Shown here: positions 1-9,760 of the stretch, piece after piece
How positions within the stretch are numbered: position 1 is the first letter of the stretch
Layout: each line of letters begins with the position of its first letter
Assembly: GCA_045110285.1 (NCBI GenBank)
Contig: JBGCGA010000016.1
Coordinates: 1 to 64,000, forward strand
Source: Putridiphycobacter sp045110285
GTDB lineage: Bacteria > Bacteroidota > Bacteroidia > Flavobacteriales_D > Crocinitomicaceae
DNA length: 64,000 bases
Direction of reading: 5' to 3'
Translations under genes and position numbers: made by a program
Notes under the pieces: model-generated
What the model saw: only the letters and a program-made list of their open reading frames with translations
What the model was told of the DNA's origin: nothing
The model's database searches: none

Positions 1-368
1 TCGCGGCCACAAACAATAGTAGCATTTGCTCCAATTGATGCACCCTTTTTAACTAATGTTTTTGCATATTCTTCGCGTCTAATAATAGCACTACGTGGAT
101 TGATAACATTTGTGAAAACCATTGAAGGTCCAAGAAATACATCATCTTCACATTCAACTCCTGTATAAATAGACACATTATTTTGCACCTTAACATTATT
201 GCCAAGTTTCACTTGAGGAGACACAACAACGTTTTGACCAATGTTACATCCTTTCCCAATAATACTGTTAGACATGATATGTGAAAAATGCCATATTTTG
301 GTGCCGTTACCTATTTCACAGTTTTCATCAATTACTGCTGTTTCGTGTGAAAAATATTTCTGGTTCAT
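1..368 (-). CDS. wbpD: WbpD-like UDP-sugar N-acetyltransferase, 3' end cut by window edge
   Basis: About 122 residues are visible, from an ATG at 366-368; the C-terminus lies outside the window. The sequence is a left-handed beta-helix (hexapeptide repeat) acyltransferase: repeated I/V-G-x-x-x hexads (EIGNGTKIW, IIGKGCNIGQNVVV, KLGNNVKVQNNVSIY) followed by GPSMVFTNVINPRS and the TLVKKGASIGANATIVCG segment, which closely match the WbpD/WlbB family. That family N-acetylates the 3-amino group of UDP-2-acetamido-3-amino-2,3-dideoxy-glucuronate in the cytoplasm. A WbpE-like aminotransferase, which makes that substrate, lies in the same run of minus-strand genes. The next gene stops 2 bases before this start, so co-transcription is likely. 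Family call is firm; the exact sugar is inferred. Confidence 0.85.
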   Translation of the reverse strand, partial: MNQKYFSHETAVIDENCEIGNGTKIWHFSHIMSNSIIGKGCNIGQNVVVSPQVKLGNNVKVQNNVSIYTGVECEDDVFLGPSMVFTNVINPRSAIIRREEYAKTLVKKGASIGANATIVCGR

Positions 369-370
369 AC

Positions 371-3300
371 TTATAATTTTATAATCTCAAAGTTTCCAGT
401 TTTTTCATCTGCTACAATGTTGATGTGATAAACTCCTGGCGCTAAATCATCAAGTTTCAAAGTAGTTTCCGATTCCATCTTCATTGAAAGTTCTTTAACA
501 ACCTGGCCAAGTTCATTATAAATTATCATCTCAATTGATGAATAATTATCGTCAAACTGAATGTTTATTTTGTCGGACGCTGGATTAGGATATAGTTTAA
601 CCCCATAAAGTGAATTGTTTTCAATTTCTAGGCCTGAAACTAAATAGCAACTTGATGTGTCTGTGCAGCCTTGGTATGAAATAATTACGGCATAACTACC
701 GTTATCTGTTGCTACAAAAGTTTTAGAGTTTTCGCCTACCATAGGCTGCCAATTATTATCGCAATCAACCCATTGGTATGTTGCCCCGTTTATATCTGCT
801 GCCAATTCTTGATCGCTTTGACTAACGTCCACATTAACTTCATTAACTGTTAGCGTTAGGGTAACAACTGAATCGCAAGTTGAAGTGTTGAAATTTTCGA
901 TATAAGTACCAGGGCTTGTTATGGATTGGCTACCTAAAATATAAGTTTCACCTAAACATATTGTTTCCGAAATGCTTAAAGAATCAATACTATTAATGAT
1001 AAAAAATGCTGAGCTATCTATTGTGTAGGGTTGACCATTTAAGTAGCCAATAATTGATAAATCAAAAGTGCCTGTATCGTTCAGTACCATAAGCGCCCCA
1101 GTTGAACCTGTTGCCGTGCTAAATGCTGTTCCATTTGATAATTCCCAATAAATAGAATCTAAAGGTGTACCTGTATAATTAAAAATACTAACATCTCCTA
1201 CACATGTGGCATTGCCAGTATTTGTATAACTTAAGTTCGGCCCTTGAACATTTATTTTATAGTCTTCAACTTCCCCGTCAAAATTTACATCACACGGATT
1301 TGGTGATGCGTTATATCTTGCTGAAACACGCATTGTGGTTGGGCCCAATAATGCATTGCTTGGAACACTAAATGATAATGGTGAATTACTGGTAGGACCA
1401 TCAGCCGTATTTTGTACACTGCCTAAATTATATTCCTCACCACTGTCTAAAAAGTTTCCATTTTGGTTCCAATCTATCCATGCTTTTGAAAAAATATTAT
1501 AATTCCCATCAGTGTTTAAATTAACGGTTAAATTGTATGTTTCATTTAATATCAAATCAGTTGAATCAGTAGATGAATAATTGGTGTATGGTTGTAATTT
1601 TCCAGATGGGTTATTGATATTGTTAAGGCTAACTAAAGTAACTGAAGTTTGCCATTGCATGTTGCCAGCTGACGCACAAGCTGGTTGTATTGTATACATG
1701 AATTTATATGTTTCTGTAGTGTCACCATTTATACCCACAGCATATACTTTAAAGTAAATAGTTGAATTTACAGCAACTCCCGGAATTGGACTTACGGTCA
1801 CCCACGTGCTGTCTATTGTGTTTGACATGGCAATTGTATTATTAAATGTCTGATTATTTTCAGACCACTTTACAAAAGCACTCGATATGTTATAGTCGTA
1901 TGAAATGATGCTGGTTACATCTTGTGGAGAAAATGCAGATGGAAGCGCATCCGTTGGTGGATCTGTTGTTTTAGTTGAAATAATTGCAGGAAAATCTGTT
2001 CTACCTACTAGGCTATATTCCCATAATCCTCGTCCCCATGTAGCCGCACGAATTGTATTTGTTCCCCACATCACTTCTAAATCTTCAATTGCCATATTTG
2101 GTAAGTCTGTATTGTACAAAGTCCACGAGCCTCCATTTAATGGCTTAGTGAAAACACCAATTTCGGCCCCTACATATATGTTATGATCTGGGGTATGATC
2201 GATCACAACTTTTCTTAATGGCATGTCACCTAAATTTGCAGTAATATTTATCCATGCTGTGCCACCAGTTATAGATTTATAAATCTTTTGTCCGTTGTTT
2301 TGGTGGTTTGCAAAAGTGACTAAAATCAAATCGTCATCATCTGGTGAAAATGCTATATCGGTAATGGTAAGTGAAGGAAGATTATTACTAATGTCACTAA
2401 ACGTAAGGCCGCCGTCAGTCGATTTTTCTATAGAAGATCCTTTGCTTACAATTATAATATCTGAATTGTTTTGAGCTATGGCCGCTTCAGCTATTGTTCC
2501 AGTAAAGCTCGGTGTTCCAATTTGTGTCCAGCTAGAGCCAAAATTTTCACTTTTATAAATGGTGTCGCCAAAAGAATAAACGGTCATATGGTCATTAGGG
2601 TCATATATCAAAGGAGCTATCCAGCTACCTGTTTGACCAGAAGGTGTTACTCCGCCTTGAGTTTGTCCACCATTTAAAGTTCTTCTTCGTGCACCATTTT
2701 GAATACTACCCATCATCCAATCATCATTTAAAGGATGAATAATTCCTTCCATGCCATCCGCGCCATAAAATTCAATCCAAGTGCTTTCATGTTTAATACT
2801 GGTGCCATTATCTTGCGAACCAGCAATACTCCTAAAATAGTTGGATTGGCTTACCCCTAAGGAATAATTTTCTCTTATTCCAGTGCCCTGACTTAGAATC
2901 TCCCATGTTGCCCCGTCGTTTATTGATTTACTTAAAAAACCATCAGTGGCCACATAGTAAACACCATTAATGCACTGTGCTGCCCTCAAGTCAGCATGAA
3001 CATATTGCCCGTTGTTAAAACTAGCATTTGTTCCTTGCGACCAATATGCAATTTGATTAAAGTTTTGCCCTCCATCTACAGAGCCAAATAAATCTAAATA
3101 CCCGTATATCATTTTTGAAGTATCTAAGTCGTTAACTGCAAATCCGTCGCTACTACTTGCTGGATTACTTACGAAGTTAAAACTAACGCCACTATTTGTT
3201 GATTTCCATATTCCGTTTGACGAAGCAAAATAAACGCAGTTTGCACAATCAGCACTCACTGAAATATAACCTCCTGCATCATTATTTCCTGAAAGTACAC

Positions 3301-4234
3301 TCGATTGCGAATATGAAGTCCCCCCGTTTGTTGAATAAAGGACGACATTTTGGTTTGAACCCCAATAATAAGTGTCGTATAAATAAATGATTGAAGGATT
3401 CGTAGGGTGAAAATCAATGTCAACAATATCAGCGCTAGGCAATGCCTGAGTCCATGTTGCTAAATTATCATCAGACCTGTAAATACCTTTTGAAGTTCCA
3501 ATATAAATGCGATTTGGTATGGTAGGGTGGTATGCTATCTTATAAATTTTATCATTATTTCCTGGTCCACCCCATGCTAAACTCGTTGGGTTAAAATTTG
3601 TAATTGTCCACGATAGTCCCCCGTCAGTTGAGCGATAAATTCCACGAGTATTCCCGTTTCTCGAATTTCTAACGTTTATTAAAACTGAATCGGGGTTTGT
3701 TGGTGAAACACTAATGGCATCCACACCAGCTGCAACTAAAAAATCAGTGGTATTTTGCCAGTTAATTCCACCGTCAATTGTTCTCCAAAACCCTCCAGAA
3801 CGTGAGCCTAGGTATATGGTATTGGTATTATTTGGATTCACATAAAAATCTTCAACTCTGCCCAAACCTGCCGAATAATGACCTGTTATGCTATCAACAT
3901 GATATGGCCCAAGGTCTCTCCAGCCTGCATTATAAAATGCTTCTGGTTGAGGATTAGCATTTATAAAGTTTTGGAATTGTTTTTCTGAAAAATCAGGAAC
4001 TGTTTCACTTCTAACACCACTTGGGTAGTATTTATATTCATTGGCCCATTTCCAACGTTGGTATCCTTTCCAGCCTGATCCTTTCCCTTTTGGACGCTCA
4101 GCAAAGTATTTTTCAGCCGCTTCAACAACTTCATAAAAATTATAGGAATTATCCTCCATCATTACCTTGTAAGGTAATTGTGCATTAAGTTGATTAAAGC
4201 ACAAGGCGAAAAGAATGGTGGTGAGCGTCTTCAT
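371..4234 (-). CDS. Large secreted BNR/sortilin-like propeller protein with GEVED and T9SS sorting domains
   Basis: A 1287-residue secreted protein. Residues 1-19 form a signal peptide ending LNAQ. Residues about 100-750 hold many BNR/VPS10-like propeller repeats (S-T-D-G-G-x-S/T-W and variants such as STNGGTSY, SVDGGQNF). Residues about 860-995 form a GEVED domain (AWIDWNQNGNF ... GEVEDYKINV). The last 80 residues are a type A T9SS sorting domain (LYPNPASDKINIQF, then YNELGQVV and LAPGVYHI). Such proteins cross the outer membrane by the T9SS, and the sorting domain is removed on the surface, often with attachment to a polysaccharide. The gene lies 2 bases from the acetyltransferase gene and 3 bases from the decarboxylase gene, so it is embedded in a sugar-nucleotide operon. 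Ligand or substrate is unknown; no catalytic motif was seen. Confidence 0.9.
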   Translation of the reverse strand: MKTLTTILFALCFNQLNAQLPYKVMMEDNSYNFYEVVEAAEKYFAERPKGKGSGWKGYQRWKWANEYKYYPSGVRSETVPDFSEKQFQNFINANPQPEAFYNAGWRDLGPYHVDSITGHYSAGLGRVEDFYVNPNNTNTIYLGSRSGGFWRTIDGGINWQNTTDFLVAAGVDAISVSPTNPDSVLINVRNSRNGNTRGIYRSTDGGLSWTITNFNPTSLAWGGPGNNDKIYKIAYHPTIPNRIYIGTSKGIYRSDDNLATWTQALPSADIVDIDFHPTNPSIIYLYDTYYWGSNQNVVLYSTNGGTSYSQSSVLSGNNDAGGYISVSADCANCVYFASSNGIWKSTNSGVSFNFVSNPASSSDGFAVNDLDTSKMIYGYLDLFGSVDGGQNFNQIAYWSQGTNASFNNGQYVHADLRAAQCINGVYYVATDGFLSKSINDGATWEILSQGTGIRENYSLGVSQSNYFRSIAGSQDNGTSIKHESTWIEFYGADGMEGIIHPLNDDWMMGSIQNGARRRTLNGGQTQGGVTPSGQTGSWIAPLIYDPNDHMTVYSFGDTIYKSENFGSSWTQIGTPSFTGTIAEAAIAQNNSDIIIVSKGSSIEKSTDGGLTFSDISNNLPSLTITDIAFSPDDDDLILVTFANHQNNGQKIYKSITGGTAWINITANLGDMPLRKVVIDHTPDHNIYVGAEIGVFTKPLNGGSWTLYNTDLPNMAIEDLEVMWGTNTIRAATWGRGLWEYSLVGRTDFPAIISTKTTDPPTDALPSAFSPQDVTSIISYDYNISSAFVKWSENNQTFNNTIAMSNTIDSTWVTVSPIPGVAVNSTIYFKVYAVGINGDTTETYKFMYTIQPACASAGNMQWQTSVTLVSLNNINNPSGKLQPYTNYSSTDSTDLILNETYNLTVNLNTDGNYNIFSKAWIDWNQNGNFLDSGEEYNLGSVQNTADGPTSNSPLSFSVPSNALLGPTTMRVSARYNASPNPCDVNFDGEVEDYKINVQGPNLSYTNTGNATCVGDVSIFNYTGTPLDSIYWELSNGTAFSTATGSTGALMVLNDTGTFDLSIIGYLNGQPYTIDSSAFFIINSIDSLSISETICLGETYILGSQSITSPGTYIENFNTSTCDSVVTLTLTVNEVNVDVSQSDQELAADINGATYQWVDCDNNWQPMVGENSKTFVATDNGSYAVIISYQGCTDTSSCYLVSGLEIENNSLYGVKLYPNPASDKINIQFDDNYSSIEMIIYNELGQVVKELSMKMESETTLKLDDLAPGVYHINIVADEKTGNFEIIKL

Positions 4235-4237
4235 TTG

Positions 4238-5236
4238 TTATTTAATTATGTAGGAATCGAAATTATAGTGATCAGTTTCTTTCAGTTCAGCTTCAGGCAA
4301 ATTCTTAAAAAATTCATAAGTTATTTTTAGGCCTTCTGCACGGTCTATTTTGGGAGTCCAATCTAATAAATCTATGGCTTTTGAGATGTCTGGCCGCCTC
4401 TGTTTAGGATCGTTGACTGGTAGGTCTTTGTATATAACTTTTTGATCAGTGCCAGTTAGGTTAATCACTTCTTCTGCAAAATCTTTTATCGAAATCTCAT
4501 CTGGGTTACCAATGTTCACTGGTAAATTGTAATTTGAATGAAGTAGCCTAAAAATACCTTCAACTAAATCATCAACATAGCAAAAAGAGCGTGTTTGTGA
4601 ACCGTCACCAAAAATTGTTAAGTCTTCCCCTCTTAGAGCTTGACCAATAAAAGCTGGTAGAACTCTGCCATCATTTAGGCGCATTCTAGGTCCGTATGTA
4701 TTGAATATTCTGACAATTTTAGTGTCCACCTTATGAAATGTATGATAGGCCATAGTCATGGCCTCTTGAAATCTTTTGGCTTCATCATACACTCCTCTTG
4801 GCCCAATTGGGTTTACATGACCCCAGTATTCTTCAGTTTGAGGATGCACTTCCGGATCACCATATACCTCAGAGGTTGAAGCGATCATTAAAGTAGCACT
4901 TTTTGCTTTGGCTAACCCTAAGCAGTTATGAATGCCCAGAGATCCAACTTTAAGTGTTTGAATGGGAATTTTTAAATAGTCAATCGGACTGGCTGGAGAT
5001 GCAAAATGCAAAATATAATCTAGCTGGCCCGGTATGTGAATGAATTTACTAACATCATGGTTGTAAAATTCAAAATTTTCAAGTGGAAATAAGTGTTCAA
5101 TGTTCTTTAATCTTCCCGTGATTAAATTGTCCATTGCAATGACGTGAAAGTCTTCTTTAATGAAACGGTCGCATAAATGAGACCCTAAAAAACCAGCTGC
5201 GCCCGTAATCAGTATTTTTTTTCTTTCTTTATTCAT
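4238..5236 (-). CDS. UDP-glucuronate decarboxylase (UDP-xylose synthase family, extended SDR)
   Basis: A 332-residue NAD-dependent extended short-chain dehydrogenase. The Rossmann motif GAAGFLGSH is at residues about 12-20, the catalytic region has ASTSEVYG near 120 and YDEAK near 148-152, and GPRMRLNDGRVLPAFI and IFGDGSQTRSFCYVDDLVEG are typical of the UDP-glucuronate decarboxylase family. The enzyme oxidises and decarboxylates UDP-glucuronate to UDP-xylose (or the 4-keto intermediate). Its substrate is the product of the neighbouring UDP-glucose dehydrogenase; the two genes overlap by 4 bases (ATGA), a sign of translational coupling. A dTDP-glucose 4,6-dehydratase is the main alternative, but the overall sequence and the neighbour favour the decarboxylase. 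Confidence 0.88.
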   Translation of the reverse strand: MNKERKKILITGAAGFLGSHLCDRFIKEDFHVIAMDNLITGRLKNIEHLFPLENFEFYNHDVSKFIHIPGQLDYILHFASPASPIDYLKIPIQTLKVGSLGIHNCLGLAKAKSATLMIASTSEVYGDPEVHPQTEEYWGHVNPIGPRGVYDEAKRFQEAMTMAYHTFHKVDTKIVRIFNTYGPRMRLNDGRVLPAFIGQALRGEDLTIFGDGSQTRSFCYVDDLVEGIFRLLHSNYNLPVNIGNPDEISIKDFAEEVINLTGTDQKVIYKDLPVNDPKQRRPDISKAIDLLDWTPKIDRAEGLKITYEFFKNLPEAELKETDHYNFDSYIIK

Positions 5237-6546
5237 CCTACTATTGTTTCTCTTCCTATGCTTTCATAATAAAATCCACGATCTTTCATTAAGGCTAAAT
5301 CAAATAGATTTCTTCCGTCAAATATTTTAGGAGCAGAAAGTTTATCTTTTATTAAATTAAAATCAGGATTTCTAAAAGCTGCCCATTCAGTAGCTATCAA
5401 CAAGGCATCTGCATTTTCAATTGCATCATATTGATTTGTAAAATATTCAATGTCAAAATTATACTGTTGTTTAACATTTTCATTTGCTTCTGGATCATAA
5501 GCTCGTATTTTCGCTCCAGCAGCAAGTAGTTTTTCTATCATATATAAAGCTGGTGCTTCTCTAATGTCATCCGTGTCTGGCTTAAAAGCTAGGCCCCAAA
5601 GTGCAAAGGTTTTACCTTTCACATTGCCGTAATGATTTAAAACCTTATCAATTAATTTTAGTCTTTGATGGTTATTTACTTCTAGAACGGCATCTATAAT
5701 TTTAAAGTTAAAATCATATTCTTTTCCCGACCGCACCAGTGCTTGTACATCTTTTGGGAAACAGCTACCTCCGAACCCAATTCCCGGAAATAAAAATCTT
5801 TTGCCAATTCTATCATCAGATCCAATTCCCATTCTCACATCATCAACATTTGCTCCGACAATTTCACAAAAGTTGGCTATTTCGTTCATAAATGTAATTT
5901 TTGTAGCTAAAAAAGAATTGGCTGCATATTTTGTAAGTTCTGCGGATTTTTCATCCATAAATAGAATAGGGTTTCCTTGCCTTACAAAGGGAACGTATAA
6001 TTCTCCCATAATTTTTTGAGCCCGTTCAGAACTGCATCCAATCACCACTCTATCTGGTTTTAAAAAGTCGTCTACAGCAAATCCTTCTCTTAAAAATTCA
6101 GGATTTGATACCACATCAAATTCAACTGACGCGTGTTTTTTTATAGCAGCTTCTACTTTTTCTGAAGTACCAACCGGAACTGTGGATTTATCAACAATCA
6201 CTTTGTAGTCAGTCATTATTTTACCTAACTCCTCACCAACTCCTAAAACGTATGATAAGTCAGCTGAACCATCTTCTCCAGGAGGTGTCGGTAATGCTAA
6301 GAAAATTATCTCTGCATCAGCAATGGCCATTTTTAAATCTGTTGTAAAACTAAGTCTGCCTTCTTTGATATTTCTCTCAAACAGCACGTCTAAATGGGGT
6401 TCGTAAATTGGCACTTCACCATTTCTCATGCGGTCGACTTTGTTTTTATCAATGTCTACACAAATCACTTGATTTCCTGTTTCGGCAAAACAAGTACCGG
6501 TAACTAGCCCAACATAGCCTGTTCCTACTACTGCAATTTTTTTCAT
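5233..6546 (-). CDS. ugd: UDP-glucose 6-dehydrogenase
   Basis: A 437-residue enzyme, a normal length for the family. The N-terminal Rossmann motif is VGTGYVGLVTGTCFAETG (residues about 7-24); the nucleophilic cysteine is in GFGGSCFPKD near residue 261; the C-terminal UDP-binding domain has FKPDTDDIREAPALYMI. It oxidises UDP-glucose twice to UDP-glucuronate using NAD+, in the cytoplasm. It overlaps both neighbours by 4 bases (the decarboxylase downstream and the aminotransferase upstream), so the three form one translationally coupled unit. Given the WbpD/WbpE-like genes nearby, a UDP-GlcNAc dehydrogenase (WbpA) role is possible, but the sequence reads as the glucose type paired with UDP-xylose synthase. 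Confidence 0.9.
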   Translation of the reverse strand: MKKIAVVGTGYVGLVTGTCFAETGNQVICVDIDKNKVDRMRNGEVPIYEPHLDVLFERNIKEGRLSFTTDLKMAIADAEIIFLALPTPPGEDGSADLSYVLGVGEELGKIMTDYKVIVDKSTVPVGTSEKVEAAIKKHASVEFDVVSNPEFLREGFAVDDFLKPDRVVIGCSSERAQKIMGELYVPFVRQGNPILFMDEKSAELTKYAANSFLATKITFMNEIANFCEIVGANVDDVRMGIGSDDRIGKRFLFPGIGFGGSCFPKDVQALVRSGKEYDFNFKIIDAVLEVNNHQRLKLIDKVLNHYGNVKGKTFALWGLAFKPDTDDIREAPALYMIEKLLAAGAKIRAYDPEANENVKQQYNFDIEYFTNQYDAIENADALLIATEWAAFRNPDFNLIKDKLSAPKIFDGRNLFDLALMKDRGFYYESIGRETIVG

Positions 6547-7682
6547 TTATTTAAATATTCTTTTACTGCTTCGCAGATGTATTTTAATTGTTCTTCTTCT
6601 AATTCTGTGTGCATTGGCAACGACAGCACAGATTTACACAGCTTATTGGTGTTTTCAAAATCGACATCCAAATATGTATCAGAATCATAAGCTTTTTGAC
6701 TGTGCAACGGAACCGGATAATATATCATAGCCGGAATTCCTTTTTCATTTAAAAATTTTTGCGCTTCAAACTGATTAATGCCATCTATTTTTAATGTATA
6801 CTGATGGAATACATGCGTAGAATAATCCTCAATTTTTGGAGGTTGTACACCTTCAATATCACTGAAAAATTCACTGTAGTATGCCGCAGCTTTTTGTCTT
6901 GATGCAATGTATGTGTCTAAATGTTTGAGTTTAATTCCTAGAATAGCAGCTTGGATAGAATCTAACCTTGAATTAACACCAACACGGTCGTAATAGTATC
7001 TGACTCCCATGCCATGGTTTACTATCGATCTCATTACAGCAGCTAATTCATCACTATTAGTAAAAATAGCACCTCCGTCACCAAAGCCACCGAGGTTTTT
7101 TGATGGAAAAAATGAAGTTGTGCCAATCGCTCCCATAGTGCCAGCAAAATGCGATTCGCCGTTTGAGAATGTATATTTTGACCCTATGCCTTGAGCTGTA
7201 TCTTCGATTATATGAATTCCTTTTTCTTTGGCAAATTCCAGCAAAGGTTCCATATTGGCACTCTGCCCAAATAAGTGAACTGGAATAATTACCTTAGTTT
7301 TCGCAGTTGTTGCTTTTTTTATGGCATCAAGCGAAATGTTAAAATTATCTTTGTCTACATCAACTAAAACAGGTTTTAACTGCAAAAGTTTGACAACTTC
7401 AACCGTTGCAGCAAATGTAAAATCAGAAGTAATCACTTCGTCACCTGGCTGTAATTCTAAAGCCATCAATGCAATTTGCAAAGCGTCTGTTCCATTTGCA
7501 CAGGGAATGACATGTTTTACCTTTAAATATTGTTCTAAATCTGACTGAAATGATTTGACTGCTGGGCCGTTTATGAAGGCTGCAGAATCCATTATTTTTT
7601 CTATTGAGGAAAGGATTTCTGGCTTGATTTTTTCGTACTGAGAAACCAAGTCCACCATTTGAATTTTTTTCACTTGAATCAA
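6543..7682 (-). CDS. wbpE: DegT/DnrJ/EryC1-family sugar aminotransferase, WbpE-like
   Basis: A 379-residue PLP-dependent aminotransferase acting on a 3-keto nucleotide sugar. Visible features are CANGTDALQIALMAL (PLP phosphate site), PGDEVITSDFTFAATVE, IEDTAQGIGS, and the PLP lysine in FFPSKNLGGFGDGGA near residue 194; GVNSRLDSIQAAIL follows. The sequence follows WbpE of the UDP-2,3-diacetamido-2,3-dideoxyglucuronate pathway along its whole length. PorR, needed for anionic LPS and T9SS cargo anchoring in Porphyromonas, belongs to the same group. It is the first gene of this minus-strand run; the 101-base gap upstream separates it from a divergent gene. The stop overlaps ugd by 4 bases. Confidence 0.88.
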   Translation of the reverse strand: MIQVKKIQMVDLVSQYEKIKPEILSSIEKIMDSAAFINGPAVKSFQSDLEQYLKVKHVIPCANGTDALQIALMALELQPGDEVITSDFTFAATVEVVKLLQLKPVLVDVDKDNFNISLDAIKKATTAKTKVIIPVHLFGQSANMEPLLEFAKEKGIHIIEDTAQGIGSKYTFSNGESHFAGTMGAIGTTSFFPSKNLGGFGDGGAIFTNSDELAAVMRSIVNHGMGVRYYYDRVGVNSRLDSIQAAILGIKLKHLDTYIASRQKAAAYYSEFFSDIEGVQPPKIEDYSTHVFHQYTLKIDGINQFEAQKFLNEKGIPAMIYYPVPLHSQKAYDSDTYLDVDFENTNKLCKSVLSLPMHTELEEEQLKYICEAVKEYLNK

Positions 7683-7783
7683 TAATTAGTGTTAAATACC
7701 ATTAAGTTTGCGAATATAACTAAATATACTGTAATTTTATTGCAATATTCAAAGGCAATTACATTAAAAAACAGGAAGAAAAG

Positions 7784-8569
7784 ATGCAAAAAAACAGTTG
7801 GAATTTAAGAGTAAGGGAGAAGGGGTTAGTTGTATTATTTTCTCTTATTTTTCTACCGTTTTTTTCTGCTGGTCAAAGAGACCTAAAATCCGAATCAATA
7901 TTTACTCCAATTTATGGATTAACATACAAAGCCTCTCTTCCGGGAGGCGATTTTGCCGATAGATGGGGATTCTCAAATGCAATTGGAGCAGAAATTAATT
8001 TTAAATTGAAAAATAACTTAACGTTTGGTCTTGAATCTCAATTTCTGTTTGGAAACACATTTAAGGAGTTTGAAATTTTTGACAATTTATTAAATGAAGC
8101 TGGCAATATTACCAGCATGGCAGGGATTCAAAGTGAGGTGCTTCTGCTTTTAAGAGGGGGGAATTTTACGGGGCAGCTTGGATATGTTTTTACTAATGTA
8201 GGAAAAGGACCAAATGCTGGATTGTGGTTGAATGCTGGCTTAGGCTATCAATTTCATAAAATTAGAATTGAACACTCGTTTGATGAAATCCCTCAATTTA
8301 AAGATCCATACAAAAAAGGCTACGATAAGTTGAGCATGGGATTGGTTTCAAAACAGTTTATTGGATACTTGCAACAAGGCAGCAAGCAATATTTTAATTT
8401 TTATGCCGGTTTTGAATTTGCGCAAGGGTTTAATCGAAATGTAAGAACATATAATTTTGATACTGAAGGTCCGGAGCCAGAATTAAGACTTGATTTGTTT
8501 TATGGCATAAAAGTAGGGTGGATGATTCCAATTTATAAACGTCAAGTTCAAGAATTCTATTACGATTAA
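7784..8569 (+). CDS. Conserved outer-membrane-like protein of unknown function, upstream of waaA
   Basis: A 261-residue protein with a basic N-terminus, a hydrophobic segment (residues about 15-28, VVLFSLIFLPFF) and SAGQ, a likely signal peptidase I site near residue 31. The rest alternates polar and hydrophobic residues with many Gly and aromatic residues (AIGAEINFKLKNNLTFGLESQF, AGLWLNAGLGYQF), as in a small beta-barrel. No catalytic motif is visible. Its TAA stop overlaps the ATG of waaA (TAATG), so it is translationally coupled to the Kdo transferase, which suggests an envelope or LPS-related role. That role is inferred from context only. Confidence 0.75.
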   Translation: MQKNSWNLRVREKGLVVLFSLIFLPFFSAGQRDLKSESIFTPIYGLTYKASLPGGDFADRWGFSNAIGAEINFKLKNNLTFGLESQFLFGNTFKEFEIFDNLLNEAGNITSMAGIQSEVLLLLRGGNFTGQLGYVFTNVGKGPNAGLWLNAGLGYQFHKIRIEHSFDEIPQFKDPYKKGYDKLSMGLVSKQFIGYLQQGSKQYFNFYAGFEFAQGFNRNVRTYNFDTEGPEPELRLDLFYGIKVGWMIPIYKRQVQEFYYD

Positions 8570-9759
8570 TGTGGTTTTTGTATAGCATAGGGATTCATGT
8601 TTATGGCGTAATTATAAAAGTGGCTTCGTTATTCAATTCAAAAGCTAAAAAATGGATTGATGGCAGAAAAGACTGGGAAAAACGACTTGAAAATTTTGAA
8701 CGAACTAGTGCAAATATTTACTGGTTTCATTGTGCCAGTTTAGGTGAGTTTGAGCAAGGGAAGCCAATTATTGAAGCCTTAAAGGACAAAGAAGATTGCC
8801 AAATAATTGTGTCTTTTTTTTCACCTTCAGGTTATGAAATTCGTAAGAATTATGACAAAGCTGACATGGTTTTTTACCTTCCTCTTGATACAAAATCGAA
8901 TGCAAGAAAATTGGTTGAAACTATAAAACCAACAAAAGTTTTTATTGTTAAATATGAATTTTGGGCGAATCTGATTTCCGAATTAAAATTGAAATCAATT
9001 CCTGTTTATTTAGTTTCAGGTATATTCAGAAAAAAGCAGTCATTTTTTAAATGGTACGGTGAATTTTTTAGAAATATTCTAAGCCATTTTACAATCATTT
9101 TTGTTCAAGACAAAGCTTCACAAAATCTTTTAAAAACAATTAATGTCAGTTCTGTTATTACTGGAGATACGCGTTACGACAGAGTAATGGATAATAGCAA
9201 GTCTTCAAAAAGGATTGAATTGGTTGAGCAGTTTTGTGGTGGTGAAAAAGTATTGGTTGTTGGTTCGTCATGGTTAGAAGACGATCAAATATTAATGCCG
9301 TTAGTAAATTCAATTCAAAGTAAAGTAATCATTGCGCCTCATGAAATTAAAAAGTCAAGGCTTGCTCAAATTGAAAACTCACTTGACCGAACTTTTGTTC
9401 GTTATTCAGAATTTACAGGAGAAAAATCCGCAGAAGTATTAATTATTGATAATATTGGCATGTTAATGCACCTATACCAATATGCAAATGTGGCTTACGT
9501 TGGTGGTGGCTTTAAAACAGGTTTGCATAATATTTTGGAGCCTGCAAGTTTTGGAGTGCCTGTTATTTTCGGACCAAAACATGAAAAATTTCCAGAAGCT
9601 AAGCTGTTTATAGAAAATGGAATTGGTTTTGAGGTTTCGTCTTATTCTGAATTAAATAAAAAGCACAAAAGCTTGTTAATTCCTGAAATTTCCTCTGAAA
9701 TTTTGAGTTTTATGCAATCTCAAAAAGGAGCAACAAAAAAAGTTGTGGGTCAATTATAA
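8569..9759 (+). CDS. waaA: 3-deoxy-D-manno-octulosonic acid (Kdo) transferase
   Basis: A 396-residue GT30 enzyme that transfers Kdo from CMP-Kdo to lipid IVA in LPS inner-core synthesis, at the cytoplasmic face of the inner membrane. The N-terminus has a hydrophobic anchor (WFLYSIGIHVYGVIIKVASLF). HCASLGEFEQGKP near residues 54-66 carries the family's catalytic glutamate. TGDTRYDRV, VGSSWLEDD and GGGFKTGLHNILEPASFGVPVIFGP are typical of the C-terminal CMP-Kdo domain. The start ATG overlaps the stop of the preceding gene. It ends one base before a convergent hydrolase gene, with no terminator hairpin visible between them. Confidence 0.93.
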   Translation: MWFLYSIGIHVYGVIIKVASLFNSKAKKWIDGRKDWEKRLENFERTSANIYWFHCASLGEFEQGKPIIEALKDKEDCQIIVSFFSPSGYEIRKNYDKADMVFYLPLDTKSNARKLVETIKPTKVFIVKYEFWANLISELKLKSIPVYLVSGIFRKKQSFFKWYGEFFRNILSHFTIIFVQDKASQNLLKTINVSSVITGDTRYDRVMDNSKSSKRIELVEQFCGGEKVLVVGSSWLEDDQILMPLVNSIQSKVIIAPHEIKKSRLAQIENSLDRTFVRYSEFTGEKSAEVLIIDNIGMLMHLYQYANVAYVGGGFKTGLHNILEPASFGVPVIFGPKHEKFPEAKLFIENGIGFEVSSYSELNKKHKSLLIPEISSEILSFMQSQKGATKKVVGQL

Positions 9760-9760
9760 A

